Shown here one piece after another: positions 18,184-26,893 of a stretch of 64,000 bases of DNA (position 1 is the first letter of the stretch; the number at the start of each line of letters is the position of its first letter). The position numbers and the translations under genes were made by a program. The stretch comes from Raineyella sp034933565. GTDB taxonomy: Bacteria; Actinomycetota; Actinomycetes; Propionibacteriales; Propionibacteriaceae. Below the pieces are notes generated by a model. It saw nothing but the letters and a program-made list of their open reading frames with translations, ran no database searches and was not told where the DNA came from. The stretch spans positions 21,582-85,581 of the forward strand of contig NZ_JAYFNG010000049.1 of NCBI RefSeq assembly GCF_034933565.1. Direction: 5' to 3'.

Positions 18184-18587
18184 CCCCGCGGCTGGTCGTG
18201 GGTGGACGCCACCCGCCGCGCGGGGGTGAGCGCGGGTCGACATCGATCCAGATGGTGATGCTGATGCCCGCCCTGTTCGCGGTCATGTTCCTGGGCCTGC
18301 AGGGCGCCCTGTACTACTACGCGTCCAACGTCGCCGGGAACGCCGCCCACGAGGGCGCCAGCGCCGCGTCGGCGTACCAGAACCGCGAGAACCAGGGGAT
18401 TGGGCGGCAGGCGGCGTCTGACGCGCTCGCACAGTCGCACGGCTCGCTGCAGAATTGGCAAGTCGCGACGACCGCAACCGTCGACGCGGTCACCGTCACC
18501 GTCACCGGTCATCCGTTGTCGGTGCTGCCCGGACTCGAGTTGCGGGTAGCCCGGTCCGCCACACTCCCGTGGGAACGGGTGTCATGA
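18180..18587 (+). CDS. TadE-like pseudopilin
   Basis: 135 residues from a GTG that overlaps the Flp stop. ERG-STSIQ followed by a hydrophobic helix (MVMLMPALFAVMFLGLQGALYYY) is TadE-like, but the +5 residue is Gln instead of Glu. The C-terminal ~85 residues form a small soluble domain. Probably a minor pilin or membrane adaptor. Overlaps the next gene by ATGA. Confidence 0.75.
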   Translation: MTPRLVVGGRHPPRGGERGSTSIQMVMLMPALFAVMFLGLQGALYYYASNVAGNAAHEGASAASAYQNRENQGIGRQAASDALAQSHGSLQNWQVATTATVDAVTVTVTGHPLSVLPGLELRVARSATLPWERVS

Positions 18588-19009
18588 CCAGGCTCCGTGG
18601 TGAGCGCGGCTCAGTAACGTTGGAGGCGGTCATCCTGATCCCGGCGTTCCTGTTGTTCGTCGCGCTGGTGATCGCTGCTGGTCGGGTCGCCGTGGCCAGG
18701 CAGGGCGTGCAGACCGCCGCCGCGGAGGCGGCGCGGCAGGCGTCCATCGCCCGCACCGCAGGCGAGGCCACCACCAAGGCACAGACCGGAGCCCAGCAGA
18801 CCCTCGCCGATCAGCAACTTCAGTGCCTGTCGTCCAGCGTGGTGACCGACACGTCCGGGTTCGCGGCACCCGTGGGGACGCCGGCGTCGGTCAGCGCGAC
18901 CGTGACCTGTCAGCTCGACCTGGCCGGGGTCGCGATACCGGGGCTGCCCGGGTCGCTCACCATCACCGCGTCCTTCCAGTCGCCGCTTGACACCTTCAGA
19001 GGACGGTGA
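18584..19009 (+). CDS. TadE-like pseudopilin with Glu at +5
   Basis: 141 residues. A short leader ending in Gly9 is followed by SVTLE (Glu14 at +5) and a membrane helix (AVILIPAFLLFVALVIAAG). The rest is a soluble domain with two cysteines (QCLSSS and TCQLDL) that could form a disulfide outside the cell. A likely processed minor pilin. Confidence 0.75.
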   Translation: MTRLRGERGSVTLEAVILIPAFLLFVALVIAAGRVAVARQGVQTAAAEAARQASIARTAGEATTKAQTGAQQTLADQQLQCLSSSVVTDTSGFAAPVGTPASVSATVTCQLDLAGVAIPGLPGSLTITASFQSPLDTFRGR

Positions 19010-19013
19010 CCAG

Positions 19014-19442
19014 ATGAACCGGCAACCGAACCGTGACCCGGAACGGGGCTCGATCAGCCTGTGGGTCGTATTGGCGTCGTTCTGCATGATCCTGGTCGTC
19101 GGGATCGCAGCCGACTTCAGCGGCCAGGCCGCCGCCGAACACCACGCCAGGGTGGCCGCCGGCCAAGCCGCCAGAGCCGCCGGCCAGGCGGTCCAGCTGG
19201 ACGCCCTGGTCCGCGGCGGCGACGTCCAGCCCGATCCCGCCCGGGCGGCGGCAGCCGGCAACGCCCACCTCACCCAGGCCGGACTGTCCGGCACGGTGAG
19301 CATGACCGGCACCGTGGTCAACGTGACCGTGACCGACACCTACGATTGCGTGTTCCTGTCGGTCATCGGCATCCGCACCCTGCCGGTCAGCGGCACGGCA
19401 TCAGCAGACGTCGTCCGCGCATACGAAGGAGCACCGCGATGA
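19014..19442 (+). CDS. TadG/pseudopilin-like membrane protein
   Basis: 142 residues. Leader with ERG-SISLW and a hydrophobic helix (VVLASFCMILVVGIAADF). The +5 position is Trp, so cleavage by the prepilin peptidase is uncertain. The Ala-rich stretch ADFSGQAAAEHHARVAAGQAARAAGQAVQ is typical of TadG-like proteins. It ends in an overlap with the LysM-BTAD gene. Confidence 0.7.
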   Translation: MNRQPNRDPERGSISLWVVLASFCMILVVGIAADFSGQAAAEHHARVAAGQAARAAGQAVQLDALVRGGDVQPDPARAAAAGNAHLTQAGLSGTVSMTGTVVNVTVTDTYDCVFLSVIGIRTLPVSGTASADVVRAYEGAPR

Positions 19443-22400
19443 TCCGCAGACGACTGGTCGGATTGATGGCGAGCCTGGCGGTCATCGCAATCGTCATCGG
19501 CATGCCGATCCTGCTGCTCCAAGTGGGTGGGAACCCGATCCCGAATGCGGTACCCGCCCCGGCCGAGGTGTGGGGATGGCTGTCCCGACCGGACGACGGC
19601 ACCATCACCCTGGCCGCGATCATCATCGTCAGTTGGCTCGTGTGGGGACTCCTCACGTTGACCCTGGTCCTTGAGACGGTGGCCCTGGTGCGCGGCGTCA
19701 AGGCGCCCACCCTGCCCGGACTGCCCCAGTCGTTCGCCCGCCGGCTGGTCGCAGCCTCGGCGATGCTGATCGTGTCGGCGCCACCGGTGCTGGGCGGGCT
19801 GGCCCAAGCCCTGGCCGACGAGGCCCCGGCCACACTGGTGGCCACCGCGTTGCCCAGCGACCGCCTGGCGCAGGCACCGGCCGCACCGACCAACGACATC
19901 CCCGCATCTCCTGCAGGGTTGGTCGATCATGTGGTGCAGCCCGGTGACACGCTGTCCCGGCTCGCCGCCGACCACTTGGGTGATCCGGACAGGTGGCCCG
20001 AGATCTACGACGCGTCCACCGGCGTTGTCCAGCCCGGCGGCGAACGGTTGGAAGATCCCGACCTGATCCTGATCGGCTGGACCCTCCAGGTCCCCACCCG
20101 GGCCACAGGCGACACCCAAACTTCGGTGGTGGTGCAGCCCGGCGACAACCTGTCCGCGCTCGCCGCCACCCATCTCGGCGACCCCGACCGCTGGCCCGAG
20201 ATCTACCACGCCTCGACTGGCGTCCTGCAACCGGACGGTCGGCAGTTGACCGACCCGGACGTACTGGAGCCAGGCTGGCGATTGAACCTGCCGTCCACAA
20301 CAGTCGACGCAGCGCCACCGGCTCCGGACGAGGTCGACCCGCAGCCCGAGCCTGCCGCGCCTCAGACCGATCCTGCCGCCCTGGAGGCCGACCCAGCGGC
20401 GCCACCACCAACGACCGAGGCGGAGCCGTCGACAGAGCCCGGCGAGGTGGCACCGCTTCCCGCGGATCAGCCCGGATCGCCTGCCGAGCAACCCGCCCAC
20501 GACCAGACCTCCGACGACACGGCTGCGGAACCCACCTTCACCGATCCCGCGTCCGGGTTGTCGGCCCCGTGGTTGTTGACCGGGGTGGCGATTGGCGGGT
20601 CGGTGCTGGCCGGATCGGCGCTGATGATGTTGCGACGGCGACGCGAGCAGCAGTTCCGGCTGCGCCGTCCCGGGCGGATGATCCCGACACCGGCGGCCAA
20701 CCTCGTCCCGGTGGAGAAGACCGTCACCGCGGTCGGGTCGGTGACCGCGCCAACCGTCACGTTCATGGACGAGGCGCTGCGCCGGCTGGCCGCCCACCAC
20801 ACCCGTGCGGGCATCCCGATGCCGAGGCTGGCCGCGGTCGAAATCGGCGATGACCAGCTGACCCTGCACCTGGCCGCGCCCGCAGACCTGGACGCCCCGT
20901 GGACCGCCCCGGACGACTCCCGGCTGCGGTGGACCCTTCGGGCCGAAGTCGACCTTGACCTGGTCGGGCCGCTGCCGGAGTATCAGCCCGCCCCGTACCC
21001 GCTGCTGGCAACCACCGGCACCAGCGACACCGGCGAGGTGTGGCTGCTCAACTACGAACAACTCGGCACAGTCCAAGCGACCGGCGACCCGGACTACGCA
21101 GCCGACTTCCTGCGATACCTCGCCGCCGAACTGGCCGTGAACCCGTGGTCCCGCGACGTCCGGATCAGGTGCCTGGGAGTCGCCGAAGAGGTCCAGACCA
21201 TGAACTCCGAGCGCTTCCATGTGCTCCCGGACACCGGCAGGGCGGTCGCGGCTGCCCTGTTTGCTGCTCGATTTGCCGCCGGGCTGGCTGAGAATGTTGA
21301 CGCCGACGCACCCACCGGCAGATCCGCCCAGCTGGGTGACGAGCTGTGGCCGGCCGACGTCGTGCTCGCCGACTCCGACACCATCGCCGCCTCCCCCGAA
21401 CTGCAGCAGCTGATCGGCATGGTCGAGGACGAACACCGAACCACCTGCACCGCGATCGTCGTCGGCGGGCGCACCGACCAGATCACCGGCACCGAACTGG
21501 TGTTCACCATCAACGGCCGCGTCCGGGTCAGCCAGGTCGGGCTCGACCTGGTGGCCGTCGGGTTGACCCCGGACGAGGCGTGGGGTTGCGCGGAGGTGCT
21601 CGCGCAGGCCGACCGCACCGACGACGTCCCGATCCCCGCCACCAGCACCAGCCGCGAGGGGTGGCGAGCGATGTCCGACGACGCCGGCGCGCTGCGCGCC
21701 GAGCTGACGATCCCACGCACCATCGAGGTCCTCGAACCCGCCAGCAGCATCATCGAACCCGGCACGCCGCTGCCCGCCTCGACCACCAGCCAGGACCTGG
21801 ACGACCTGGCACCGAAGGTCACCACCACAGTGCGAGAAGCGGTCGAGAAAGCCGACCCGACACTGGACATCGACGTCACAGACTGGTTCGCAGACGACTG
21901 CTGGCGGCCCCGGTTGACGCTGCTCGGACCGGTCTCGGTGCGGGCGCACGGGCAGCCGATCGAGAAACGTAAAGCCTTCCACCTCGAAGTGCTCAGCTAC
22001 ATCGCGCTCCGCGAGCACGGGGCAACCCCCGACGAACTGGCCACCGCGTTCGGCCACAGCGAGGGCACCGCCCGCATCTCCGTCGGCACCGTCCGCTCCT
22101 GGCTCGGCACCAACCCCCGCACAGGCGAACCCCACATCCCGCACGCCGACAAGTCCGAACCGGCCAAGAACGGTGGCGTCCGGGCCTACCAGGTCGAGGA
22201 CCTCCTCGTGGACGTCGACCTGTTCCGCCGGCTACGGGCACGCGGCCAGGCACGCGGCAGCGACGGCATCAACGACCTCGTCACCGCACTCGCGCTGGTG
22301 AACGGGCGACCCTTCGACCGGGTCCGCGAAGCGGGCTGGGCCTGGCTGGTCGACCTCAACATCGACCAGCACATGATCTGCGCCATCGTCGACGTCGCAC

Positions 22401-22672
22401 ACCTCGTCGCCACGCACTTTCTCAAGACCGGCGACGTCCGAAAGGCCAGGGCCGCAGCCGAGACCGCCTTGGCTGCGGCGCCCTACGAGACCATCCCCAA
22501 ACTCGACCTCGCAGCCGTCACCCACGCCGAAGGCCACACCGACGAAGCCCGCCGGATCGTACGCGAAGAAGTGTGCAACGTCGCCGACGAAAGCGGTCTG
22601 CCGGACGACCTCAGCGACCGCACCGTCCAGATCATCGCCGGCTTCGACTGGTTCAAGCAGCGGGCGTCGTAG
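19439..22672 (+). CDS. LysM - transmembrane - BTAD signalling protein
   Basis: 1077 residues. Hydrophobic helices lie in the first ~135 residues. Two LysM repeats follow at ~165-216 and ~230-283, both with PGD..L..LA and GDPDRWPEIY. A Pro/Glu-rich linker, one membrane helix (~376-398) and a basic RRRREQQ stretch come next. The large C-terminal part carries, at ~823-960, a winged-helix plus BTAD-type region (LTLLGPVSVRAHGQ ... TVRSWLGT), then helical repeats. LysM binds peptidoglycan; BTAD regions occur in SARP-type activators. Basic residues after the helix place LysM outside and BTAD inside. Last gene of the Tad operon, so it may report wall or pilus state. DNA binding is unproven. Confidence 0.8.
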   Translation: MIRRRLVGLMASLAVIAIVIGMPILLLQVGGNPIPNAVPAPAEVWGWLSRPDDGTITLAAIIIVSWLVWGLLTLTLVLETVALVRGVKAPTLPGLPQSFARRLVAASAMLIVSAPPVLGGLAQALADEAPATLVATALPSDRLAQAPAAPTNDIPASPAGLVDHVVQPGDTLSRLAADHLGDPDRWPEIYDASTGVVQPGGERLEDPDLILIGWTLQVPTRATGDTQTSVVVQPGDNLSALAATHLGDPDRWPEIYHASTGVLQPDGRQLTDPDVLEPGWRLNLPSTTVDAAPPAPDEVDPQPEPAAPQTDPAALEADPAAPPPTTEAEPSTEPGEVAPLPADQPGSPAEQPAHDQTSDDTAAEPTFTDPASGLSAPWLLTGVAIGGSVLAGSALMMLRRRREQQFRLRRPGRMIPTPAANLVPVEKTVTAVGSVTAPTVTFMDEALRRLAAHHTRAGIPMPRLAAVEIGDDQLTLHLAAPADLDAPWTAPDDSRLRWTLRAEVDLDLVGPLPEYQPAPYPLLATTGTSDTGEVWLLNYEQLGTVQATGDPDYAADFLRYLAAELAVNPWSRDVRIRCLGVAEEVQTMNSERFHVLPDTGRAVAAALFAARFAAGLAENVDADAPTGRSAQLGDELWPADVVLADSDTIAASPELQQLIGMVEDEHRTTCTAIVVGGRTDQITGTELVFTINGRVRVSQVGLDLVAVGLTPDEAWGCAEVLAQADRTDDVPIPATSTSREGWRAMSDDAGALRAELTIPRTIEVLEPASSIIEPGTPLPASTTSQDLDDLAPKVTTTVREAVEKADPTLDIDVTDWFADDCWRPRLTLLGPVSVRAHGQPIEKRKAFHLEVLSYIALREHGATPDELATAFGHSEGTARISVGTVRSWLGTNPRTGEPHIPHADKSEPAKNGGVRAYQVEDLLVDVDLFRRLRARGQARGSDGINDLVTALALVNGRPFDRVREAGWAWLVDLNIDQHMICAIVDVAHLVATHFLKTGDVRKARAAAETALAAAPYETIPKLDLAAVTHAEGHTDEARRIVREEVCNVADESGLPDDLSDRTVQIIAGFDWFKQRAS

Positions 22673-22803
22673 ATAGTCATGGGGCAGATGTCCGTCCTAT
22701 GCCGGACTTCGTGTCGTTGGTCATGCCGAAGAGCGGGTGTTCATAGCAGGCACTGGGCTGAGCACATTTGAGCAGGATCAGGTCGCCGCACGGTTCGTCG
22801 AAG

Positions 22804-22828
22804 GCCCGGCTTGGGCTTGAAGCCGGGC
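22804..22828 (+). terminator. Hairpin after the Tad operon
   Basis: GCCCGGCTT at 22804-22812 pairs perfectly with AAGCCGGGC at 22820-22828 around a 7-nt loop. It is 130 bp downstream of the LysM-BTAD stop and is followed by a weakly T-rich stretch. It probably ends the Tad transcript. The AT-rich TTATATTATG just after it could also be the -10 region for the next module. Confidence 0.55.
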
Positions 22829-22907
22829 ACCTTGTTATATTATGCGTGGCCTTCTCGATCCACGCCGTGGACCAGATCCGGAGCGGGGCCGATGGAGGTG
22901 TGGAGGG

Positions 22908-23897
22908 TTGGCAAAGTCCCCAATTCCGTACGTCGGAATCATAAGTGGCGCTGTCGCTGGGAGTGCTGGCGCCGCGGTGGCGATCGCTGGTGGGGTGCAG
23001 ATCGTACATGCTCGATCCCAGATCGGGCGTCATGAGGAGCGCTACGAGAATCGCCACGCCGACCATCTTGCGCAGGTGGAGTGCACGAACGAAGCTCTGC
23101 GGACCTTCGGGCAGACGCAGGAACGGGCTCGACGCGATGTCATCCTTCGCATGGTTGACTTCCTCAAGCGCAACGCCAAGAAGGTTAAGGTAAGTGAACA
23201 ACTCATCGTCGATGGGCTCGAGGCTTCAATCACCCGAGTCTTGAGCACAGCCAAGCTTGATCCGGACGTGACGGGCTGGATCCAGGGGTTCGTCAACTCG
23301 GCAGTCGCTGGCGGCGGGGCCGCAGTCGGCATCGGGGCGGCTGTCACCGAGTTCGGGAAGGCCAGTACCGGAACCGCGATCTCCGCCCTGAGGGGAGCCG
23401 CGGCCGAGAAGGCGAAATTGGCTTTCTTAGGTGGCGGATCCCTTGCGGCAGGGGGTGGCGGTATGCGTCTCGGCGCGATCACGCGCAACTCGGTAGTCGC
23501 TGGTTCCGCGCTCTTCGTCGCCGGCCTCGCAGTAAAAAACCGGGGCACCAAGGCGTCGACCGAGGCTCACGAGTTCCTGACGGAGGTGGATGTCGCGATC
23601 GCACAACTTGACCAGCGCGACCAGCTTCTCTGCGGGGTGCAGGAACGGTCGCGTGAACTGGACGGCATCCTCGCTCGGTTGGCGGCTCAGGCAACGGAAG
23701 CGATCGACTTGCTCGAATCCGAGCCGCTTGACATGGAGCGTCACGCCGGGCGACTCCAAGCCTCTCTGGTCCTTGTCAATTCGGTAAGGGAGGTGGCCAC
23801 GACGCCGGTCGCTGACGAGGACGGCAACCTTGACGTGAATAGCGACCATCTCGTTTTCAAGTACCGCAACGCAGACTCGGAGGCGGCGAATGACTGA
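22908..23897 (+). CDS. Glycine-zipper membrane protein, first gene of an unknown two-gene module
   Basis: About 329 residues from TTG 22908, chosen because GGAGG lies 9 bp upstream; an ATG at 22842 is possible but falls inside the AT-rich promoter-like stretch. One N-terminal Gly/Ala helix (GIISGAVAGSAGAAVAIAGG), a charged helical segment, then two more Gly-zipper helices (AVAGGGAAVGIGAAV and FLGGGSLAAGGGG...SVVAGSALFVAGLAV), and a long C-terminal coiled coil. Such glycine zippers often insert into or oligomerise in membranes. It shares 8 nt with the next gene. No named family recognised; a pore-forming or membrane-remodelling accessory function is possible but not shown. Confidence 0.6.
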   Translation: MAKSPIPYVGIISGAVAGSAGAAVAIAGGVQIVHARSQIGRHEERYENRHADHLAQVECTNEALRTFGQTQERARRDVILRMVDFLKRNAKKVKVSEQLIVDGLEASITRVLSTAKLDPDVTGWIQGFVNSAVAGGGAAVGIGAAVTEFGKASTGTAISALRGAAAEKAKLAFLGGGSLAAGGGGMRLGAITRNSVVAGSALFVAGLAVKNRGTKASTEAHEFLTEVDVAIAQLDQRDQLLCGVQERSRELDGILARLAAQATEAIDLLESEPLDMERHAGRLQASLVLVNSVREVATTPVADEDGNLDVNSDHLVFKYRNADSEAAND

Positions 23898-24345
23898 GCA
23901 GAACGACGCGGTTGAGGGCACCGTCCTGCCTCCGAAGGTGGCTGGAGTCGTGAAGAACACGGCCGGTGCACTCACTGCGGCCGACGCGCTCAGCGCGCTC
24001 ACCACGATTGTGAATGCTGTCCAAGATTCGATCGAGATCCATCAGACGGAGAGCACGAAGCGCGAGAAGCTCAAGACCTATCGAGAGACCGAGGTCCGGC
24101 GGATCAAGGCCGCCGAGGCGACTCTGCGGGACTACTTCGACCGAACGTTTGAAGAGCGCCGCGAGACGAACAAGCGACTCTTCGACAGCCTTGACCTGGC
24201 GCTCAAGTCCGGCGATGTTGCAGCGATGCAGACCGTCGTCGGAGGGATCGTCGATGTTGCGCGGACATCGCCCCTGGCGAATATCGGGGATCTCGGCGAG
24301 TTGAGGCGCGCGATGGACGACCCCGACACGGTCTTCGAGTTCTAG
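23890..24345 (+). CDS. Helical partner of the glycine-zipper protein
   Basis: 151 residues starting inside the upstream gene (8-nt overlap), so the two are almost certainly translated together. An Ala-rich first third is followed by a strongly charged helix (KREKLKTYRETEVRRIKAAEATLRDYFDRTFEERRETNKRLFD region), likely a coiled coil, and a short acidic tail ending in Phe. No signal peptide. It may bind the coiled-coil end of its partner. Family not recognised. Confidence 0.6.
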   Translation: MTEQNDAVEGTVLPPKVAGVVKNTAGALTAADALSALTTIVNAVQDSIEIHQTESTKREKLKTYRETEVRRIKAAEATLRDYFDRTFEERRETNKRLFDSLDLALKSGDVAAMQTVVGGIVDVARTSPLANIGDLGELRRAMDDPDTVFEF

Positions 24346-25007
24346 CTTCCCTTTACGCCTCCAATCGGACATCACGTACTGCTTCCGAACTCTTACCTGG
24401 ACGAAAATCAGCGCGATCTCAAGTCACCCTTGGCGGCGCGCACGGACCCGGACTGAGCCCCTCCTGCAGTCGTCACGACCCGAGCCTTGCGGGCATGGAT
24501 GGCAGTGAAGCCTGCGCGGGTGAGCCGCAGCCCCGTCGACAAGCGATCATTCATGCAACGTTCACCACTACCCGCGTGGCCTGCGATCGGTTTGGGTGGC
24601 GGAGCCGAGCGGAGGCGATGACCTCCCAGTCGATCTTTTTCGACCAGATGCCGCGGTCCGCCCCCTCGGTCGCGTCCCCTGATCTGCTCTGCCTCATTGA
24701 ATTGATTCCCGAGCGAGGGGTCTTTGGTGCGCAGACCACCGTGGAGAGCCTTCGAGTAGGAGAACGAGTCGCGGGCCGGTTGGAGCCCTGGTTCCCCGCG
24801 CCCCAACAGCGTCGGCGGTCCTTGCGTTCCTACACGAGAACACACCCTGTTGCGGGATGAGTTTCAACTTTTGGGCAAACGCCTTGTCAGGGCTGCGTTG
24901 CTCCCCGTGTTTCCCCCGCGTTGCCCCCTCAGATTTGGCCTGTGGACAAACGCAAATGACTACGCAGACCTCCGATCCTCCTTGCGTCAATGGACGGAAG
25001 GATCGAC
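24346..25007. other. Gene-free stretch before the T4SS region
   Basis: About 660 bp between the two-gene module and the 25008 gene. Short open frames on both strands have no start signals or family resemblance. No promoter box of the GTCCAY type, no tRNA and no clear hairpin was found. It looks like a junction where the module was inserted. Confidence 0.4.
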
Positions 25008-25811
25008 ATGTCAATCGAGAAGGCGATGGGTTTGGGCGAGCGGCTGGCTGCCGCGGAGGCGCTGGTTCCCTGGTGGGGTTTGCGGCACCGGCTGCTGGGC
25101 GAGCTGGCCACTCTGGACGACGTGTCCCGGGCGGCCCGGACGGGCACGGTCCAGGACCGGGACGAGGTGCTGCGCGATCTGGCGCGGCTGGCCAACAAGG
25201 ACGGGGGTGACTGCGAGGAGGCCGCCGCGGTGTTGTGCAAGCTGCTGATCCCCGGGGTCGTGTCGAAGTTGATGACCCCGCGCGGCTTCAGGTCGATCCG
25301 GTTGGAGGAGCTGAACCGCGAGGCCGCGTTCAATCTGTGGGTGGAGTGCCGGTCGTTCCCGTGGGAGTCGGACCTGCTGGTGCCCTCGCACATCGTGTGG
25401 CGGGTCCGGCGGTTGACGCTGGCGGCTTTCGGGGTCGCCGACCCCAGGCGAGCGGACCGGTCCTGGGCGAACACGGTCACCTTCGGTGACTGCTCGGAGC
25501 GCGCCAAGCCCCTTTGGTCCACGCCGGACGAGCCCGAGTCTGCAGCCGAGGAGCTGGACCGCTATCTGGCCGCGGCGCAGGAGCAGGGGCTTGTCAGCGC
25601 GGACGATGTCGAGTTGTTGTGCGCTCTGGCGGTGGCTGCCGGCGAGTCCGGGACCCGTGCTGCGGGTGCGCAGGGCCTGATGGGGGTGCAGGTGTCCGAC
25701 GCGGTCGGTCGCCGGTTGGGTCTGGCAGGGCGGACGGTTCGCCGCCGGACAGCCCGGAGCCTGGCGGCTCTTTCGGATGGCCGGACCCAGCGCCGGATCC
25801 TGGCGAGCTGA
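25008..25811 (+). CDS. Helix-turn-helix regulator-like protein before the T4SS operon
   Basis: 267 residues; ATG 25008 with GGAAGGA upstream. The chain is all-helical. The last ~45 residues (VSDAVGRRLGLAGRTVRRRTARSLAAL) read like a sigma region-4 style helix-turn-helix. It lies directly before promoter box C but has no such box itself, so it could be expressed independently of the transfer regulon and act on it. Alternative: a structural protein with only a chance HTH. Confidence 0.55.
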   Translation: MSIEKAMGLGERLAAAEALVPWWGLRHRLLGELATLDDVSRAARTGTVQDRDEVLRDLARLANKDGGDCEEAAAVLCKLLIPGVVSKLMTPRGFRSIRLEELNREAAFNLWVECRSFPWESDLLVPSHIVWRVRRLTLAAFGVADPRRADRSWANTVTFGDCSERAKPLWSTPDEPESAAEELDRYLAAAQEQGLVSADDVELLCALAVAAGESGTRAAGAQGLMGVQVSDAVGRRLGLAGRTVRRRTARSLAALSDGRTQRRILAS

Positions 25812-25831
25812 CCTCCGGAGCGGGTGGTGGT

Positions 25832-25860
25832 GTCCATGAGGACTGCTTCTGTGGCTTGGG
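25832..25860 (+). promoter_or_regulatory. ICE promoter box copy C (GTCCAT-N17-CTTGGG)
   Basis: GTCCAT at 25832-25837 and CTTGGG at 25855-25860, spacer 17, with GTGTCCATGAGG and GGCTTGGG flanks identical to copy A. It starts 20 bp after the 25008 gene ends. AGGAGG follows at about 25868-25872, then the first gene of the T4SS operon. Confidence 0.75.
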
Positions 25861-25883
25861 CTGGTCAGGAGGTTCGAACAGTG

Positions 25884-26081
25884 ATGAACGGTGATGACAT
25901 CAGCGAACTGATCGATGTGGCGGCCAGTGAGGCTGCCGTGATCGACGAGGTGTCGCGTGCGGTGCGGCGCTTGGAGGCGGTGCAGGCCGCGCAGGTGAAG
26001 TTGCAGACGTTGCCGTCGGAGCTGCTGCGGCAGGCGTTCGCGGAGCGCAGCCTGGTGTTGCGGGCGGGTCTGTCATCGTGA
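25884..26081 (+). CDS. Small helical protein, first gene of the T4SS operon
   Basis: 65 residues from ATG 25884, or one more from GTG 25881, which has the better distance (8 nt) to CAGGAGG. An earlier in-frame ATG (25836) lies inside promoter box C and is rejected. The protein is one charged amphipathic helix (SEAAVIDEVSRAVRRLEAVQAAQVKL). The stop overlaps the GTG of the next gene. No family recognised. Confidence 0.6.
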   Translation: MNGDDISELIDVAASEAAVIDEVSRAVRRLEAVQAAQVKLQTLPSELLRQAFAERSLVLRAGLSS

Positions 26082-26893
26082 CCGCGACGGTTGCGGAGCT
26101 GAAGCGGGCGTGGCGGGCGGTGGAGGCCGGGTTGTTCAGCGACCCGTCCACCGCCTCCGACCGGCGCACCGCGGATGGGCAAACCGTGCGGTGGTCGCCG
26201 CCGCGGGGCGAGCGGGTGTTGCCGGTGGTGGGTGCCCACGGGTTTTCGGGGGCGTCGGTCCTGTCGCTGGCGTTGGCGACGGTGGCGGCGCCGGCCCGGG
26301 TGGTGGAGTGCGTCCCGCTGGGCCGCTGCGGGTTGGTGGCCGCACCGACAGCCGAGCTGGGCGACTACGACGGGTTGTGGACGCGCGGACTGCGCGACGA
26401 CGTCCTGGTCGAACGGGTCACCGGTGACCTGCGCGACTGCGACGGGGTTCCCCGGCTGTCAGTGACCGACCGGATCTCTGGGTTGACGGTGCTCGACGTC
26501 GGCTGGGACGCGCGGGAGGTGCTGGCATCCGACTGTTGGCTGGCCGCGGCACTGACCGGTGCCGCCACGGTGGTGGTCGCCGCGACCGCCACCGTGGCGG
26601 GGCTGCGCCGGCTGGAGACCACGCTGGGCGAACTGGACCGCCCCGACGCGTCCCGGGTCGTGCTGCTCGGCCCGCCGCGGCGCCGCTGGCCGAGGGGCCT
26701 GGCGGCCACGTTGGGCCCGCTAACCCGAGCAGCGGAGCGGTGCGGGTGGGTGCTCAGCGTCCCGCTCGTGGCTTCGCTCCGGGTGGGCGGGGTGGATTCG
26801 CGTCCGCTGCCCGCCGACCTGCTGACCGCTGCTGAGGTGGTGCTGGCCTCCACCCGCCGAGCTGATTCCGCTGATGAGCGAGAGGAAGATTGA
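26078..26893 (+). CDS. ParA-like protein with altered P-loop, T4SS operon
   Basis: 271 residues from GTG 26078 (GTGA overlap). After ~45 residues comes VLPVVGAHGFSGASVLSLALATV, which looks like a ParA/MinD strand-loop-helix but with GFSGAS in place of the lysine-containing loop. VLDVGWD later resembles the Walker B strand. Proteins of this sort recur in actinobacterial SCO6880-type conjugation loci. Likely a non-hydrolysing or weak NTPase placing the channel. It ends against the small membrane protein. Confidence 0.55.
   Translation: MTATVAELKRAWRAVEAGLFSDPSTASDRRTADGQTVRWSPPRGERVLPVVGAHGFSGASVLSLALATVAAPARVVECVPLGRCGLVAAPTAELGDYDGLWTRGLRDDVLVERVTGDLRDCDGVPRLSVTDRISGLTVLDVGWDAREVLASDCWLAAALTGAATVVVAATATVAGLRRLETTLGELDRPDASRVVLLGPPRRRWPRGLAATLGPLTRAAERCGWVLSVPLVASLRVGGVDSRPLPADLLTAAEVVLASTRRADSADEREED

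Noticed and set aside
19340..22144. 934-residue open frame on the minus strand.
   Set aside because: It is a shadow of the LysM-BTAD gene in high-GC DNA: low-complexity Gly/Arg composition and no recognisable motif or start signal.
22811..22816. CTTGGG in a GGCTTGGG context between the Tad operon and the two-gene module.
   Set aside because: No GTCCAY at the right distance upstream; the bases form the stem and loop of the hairpin at 22804-22828.
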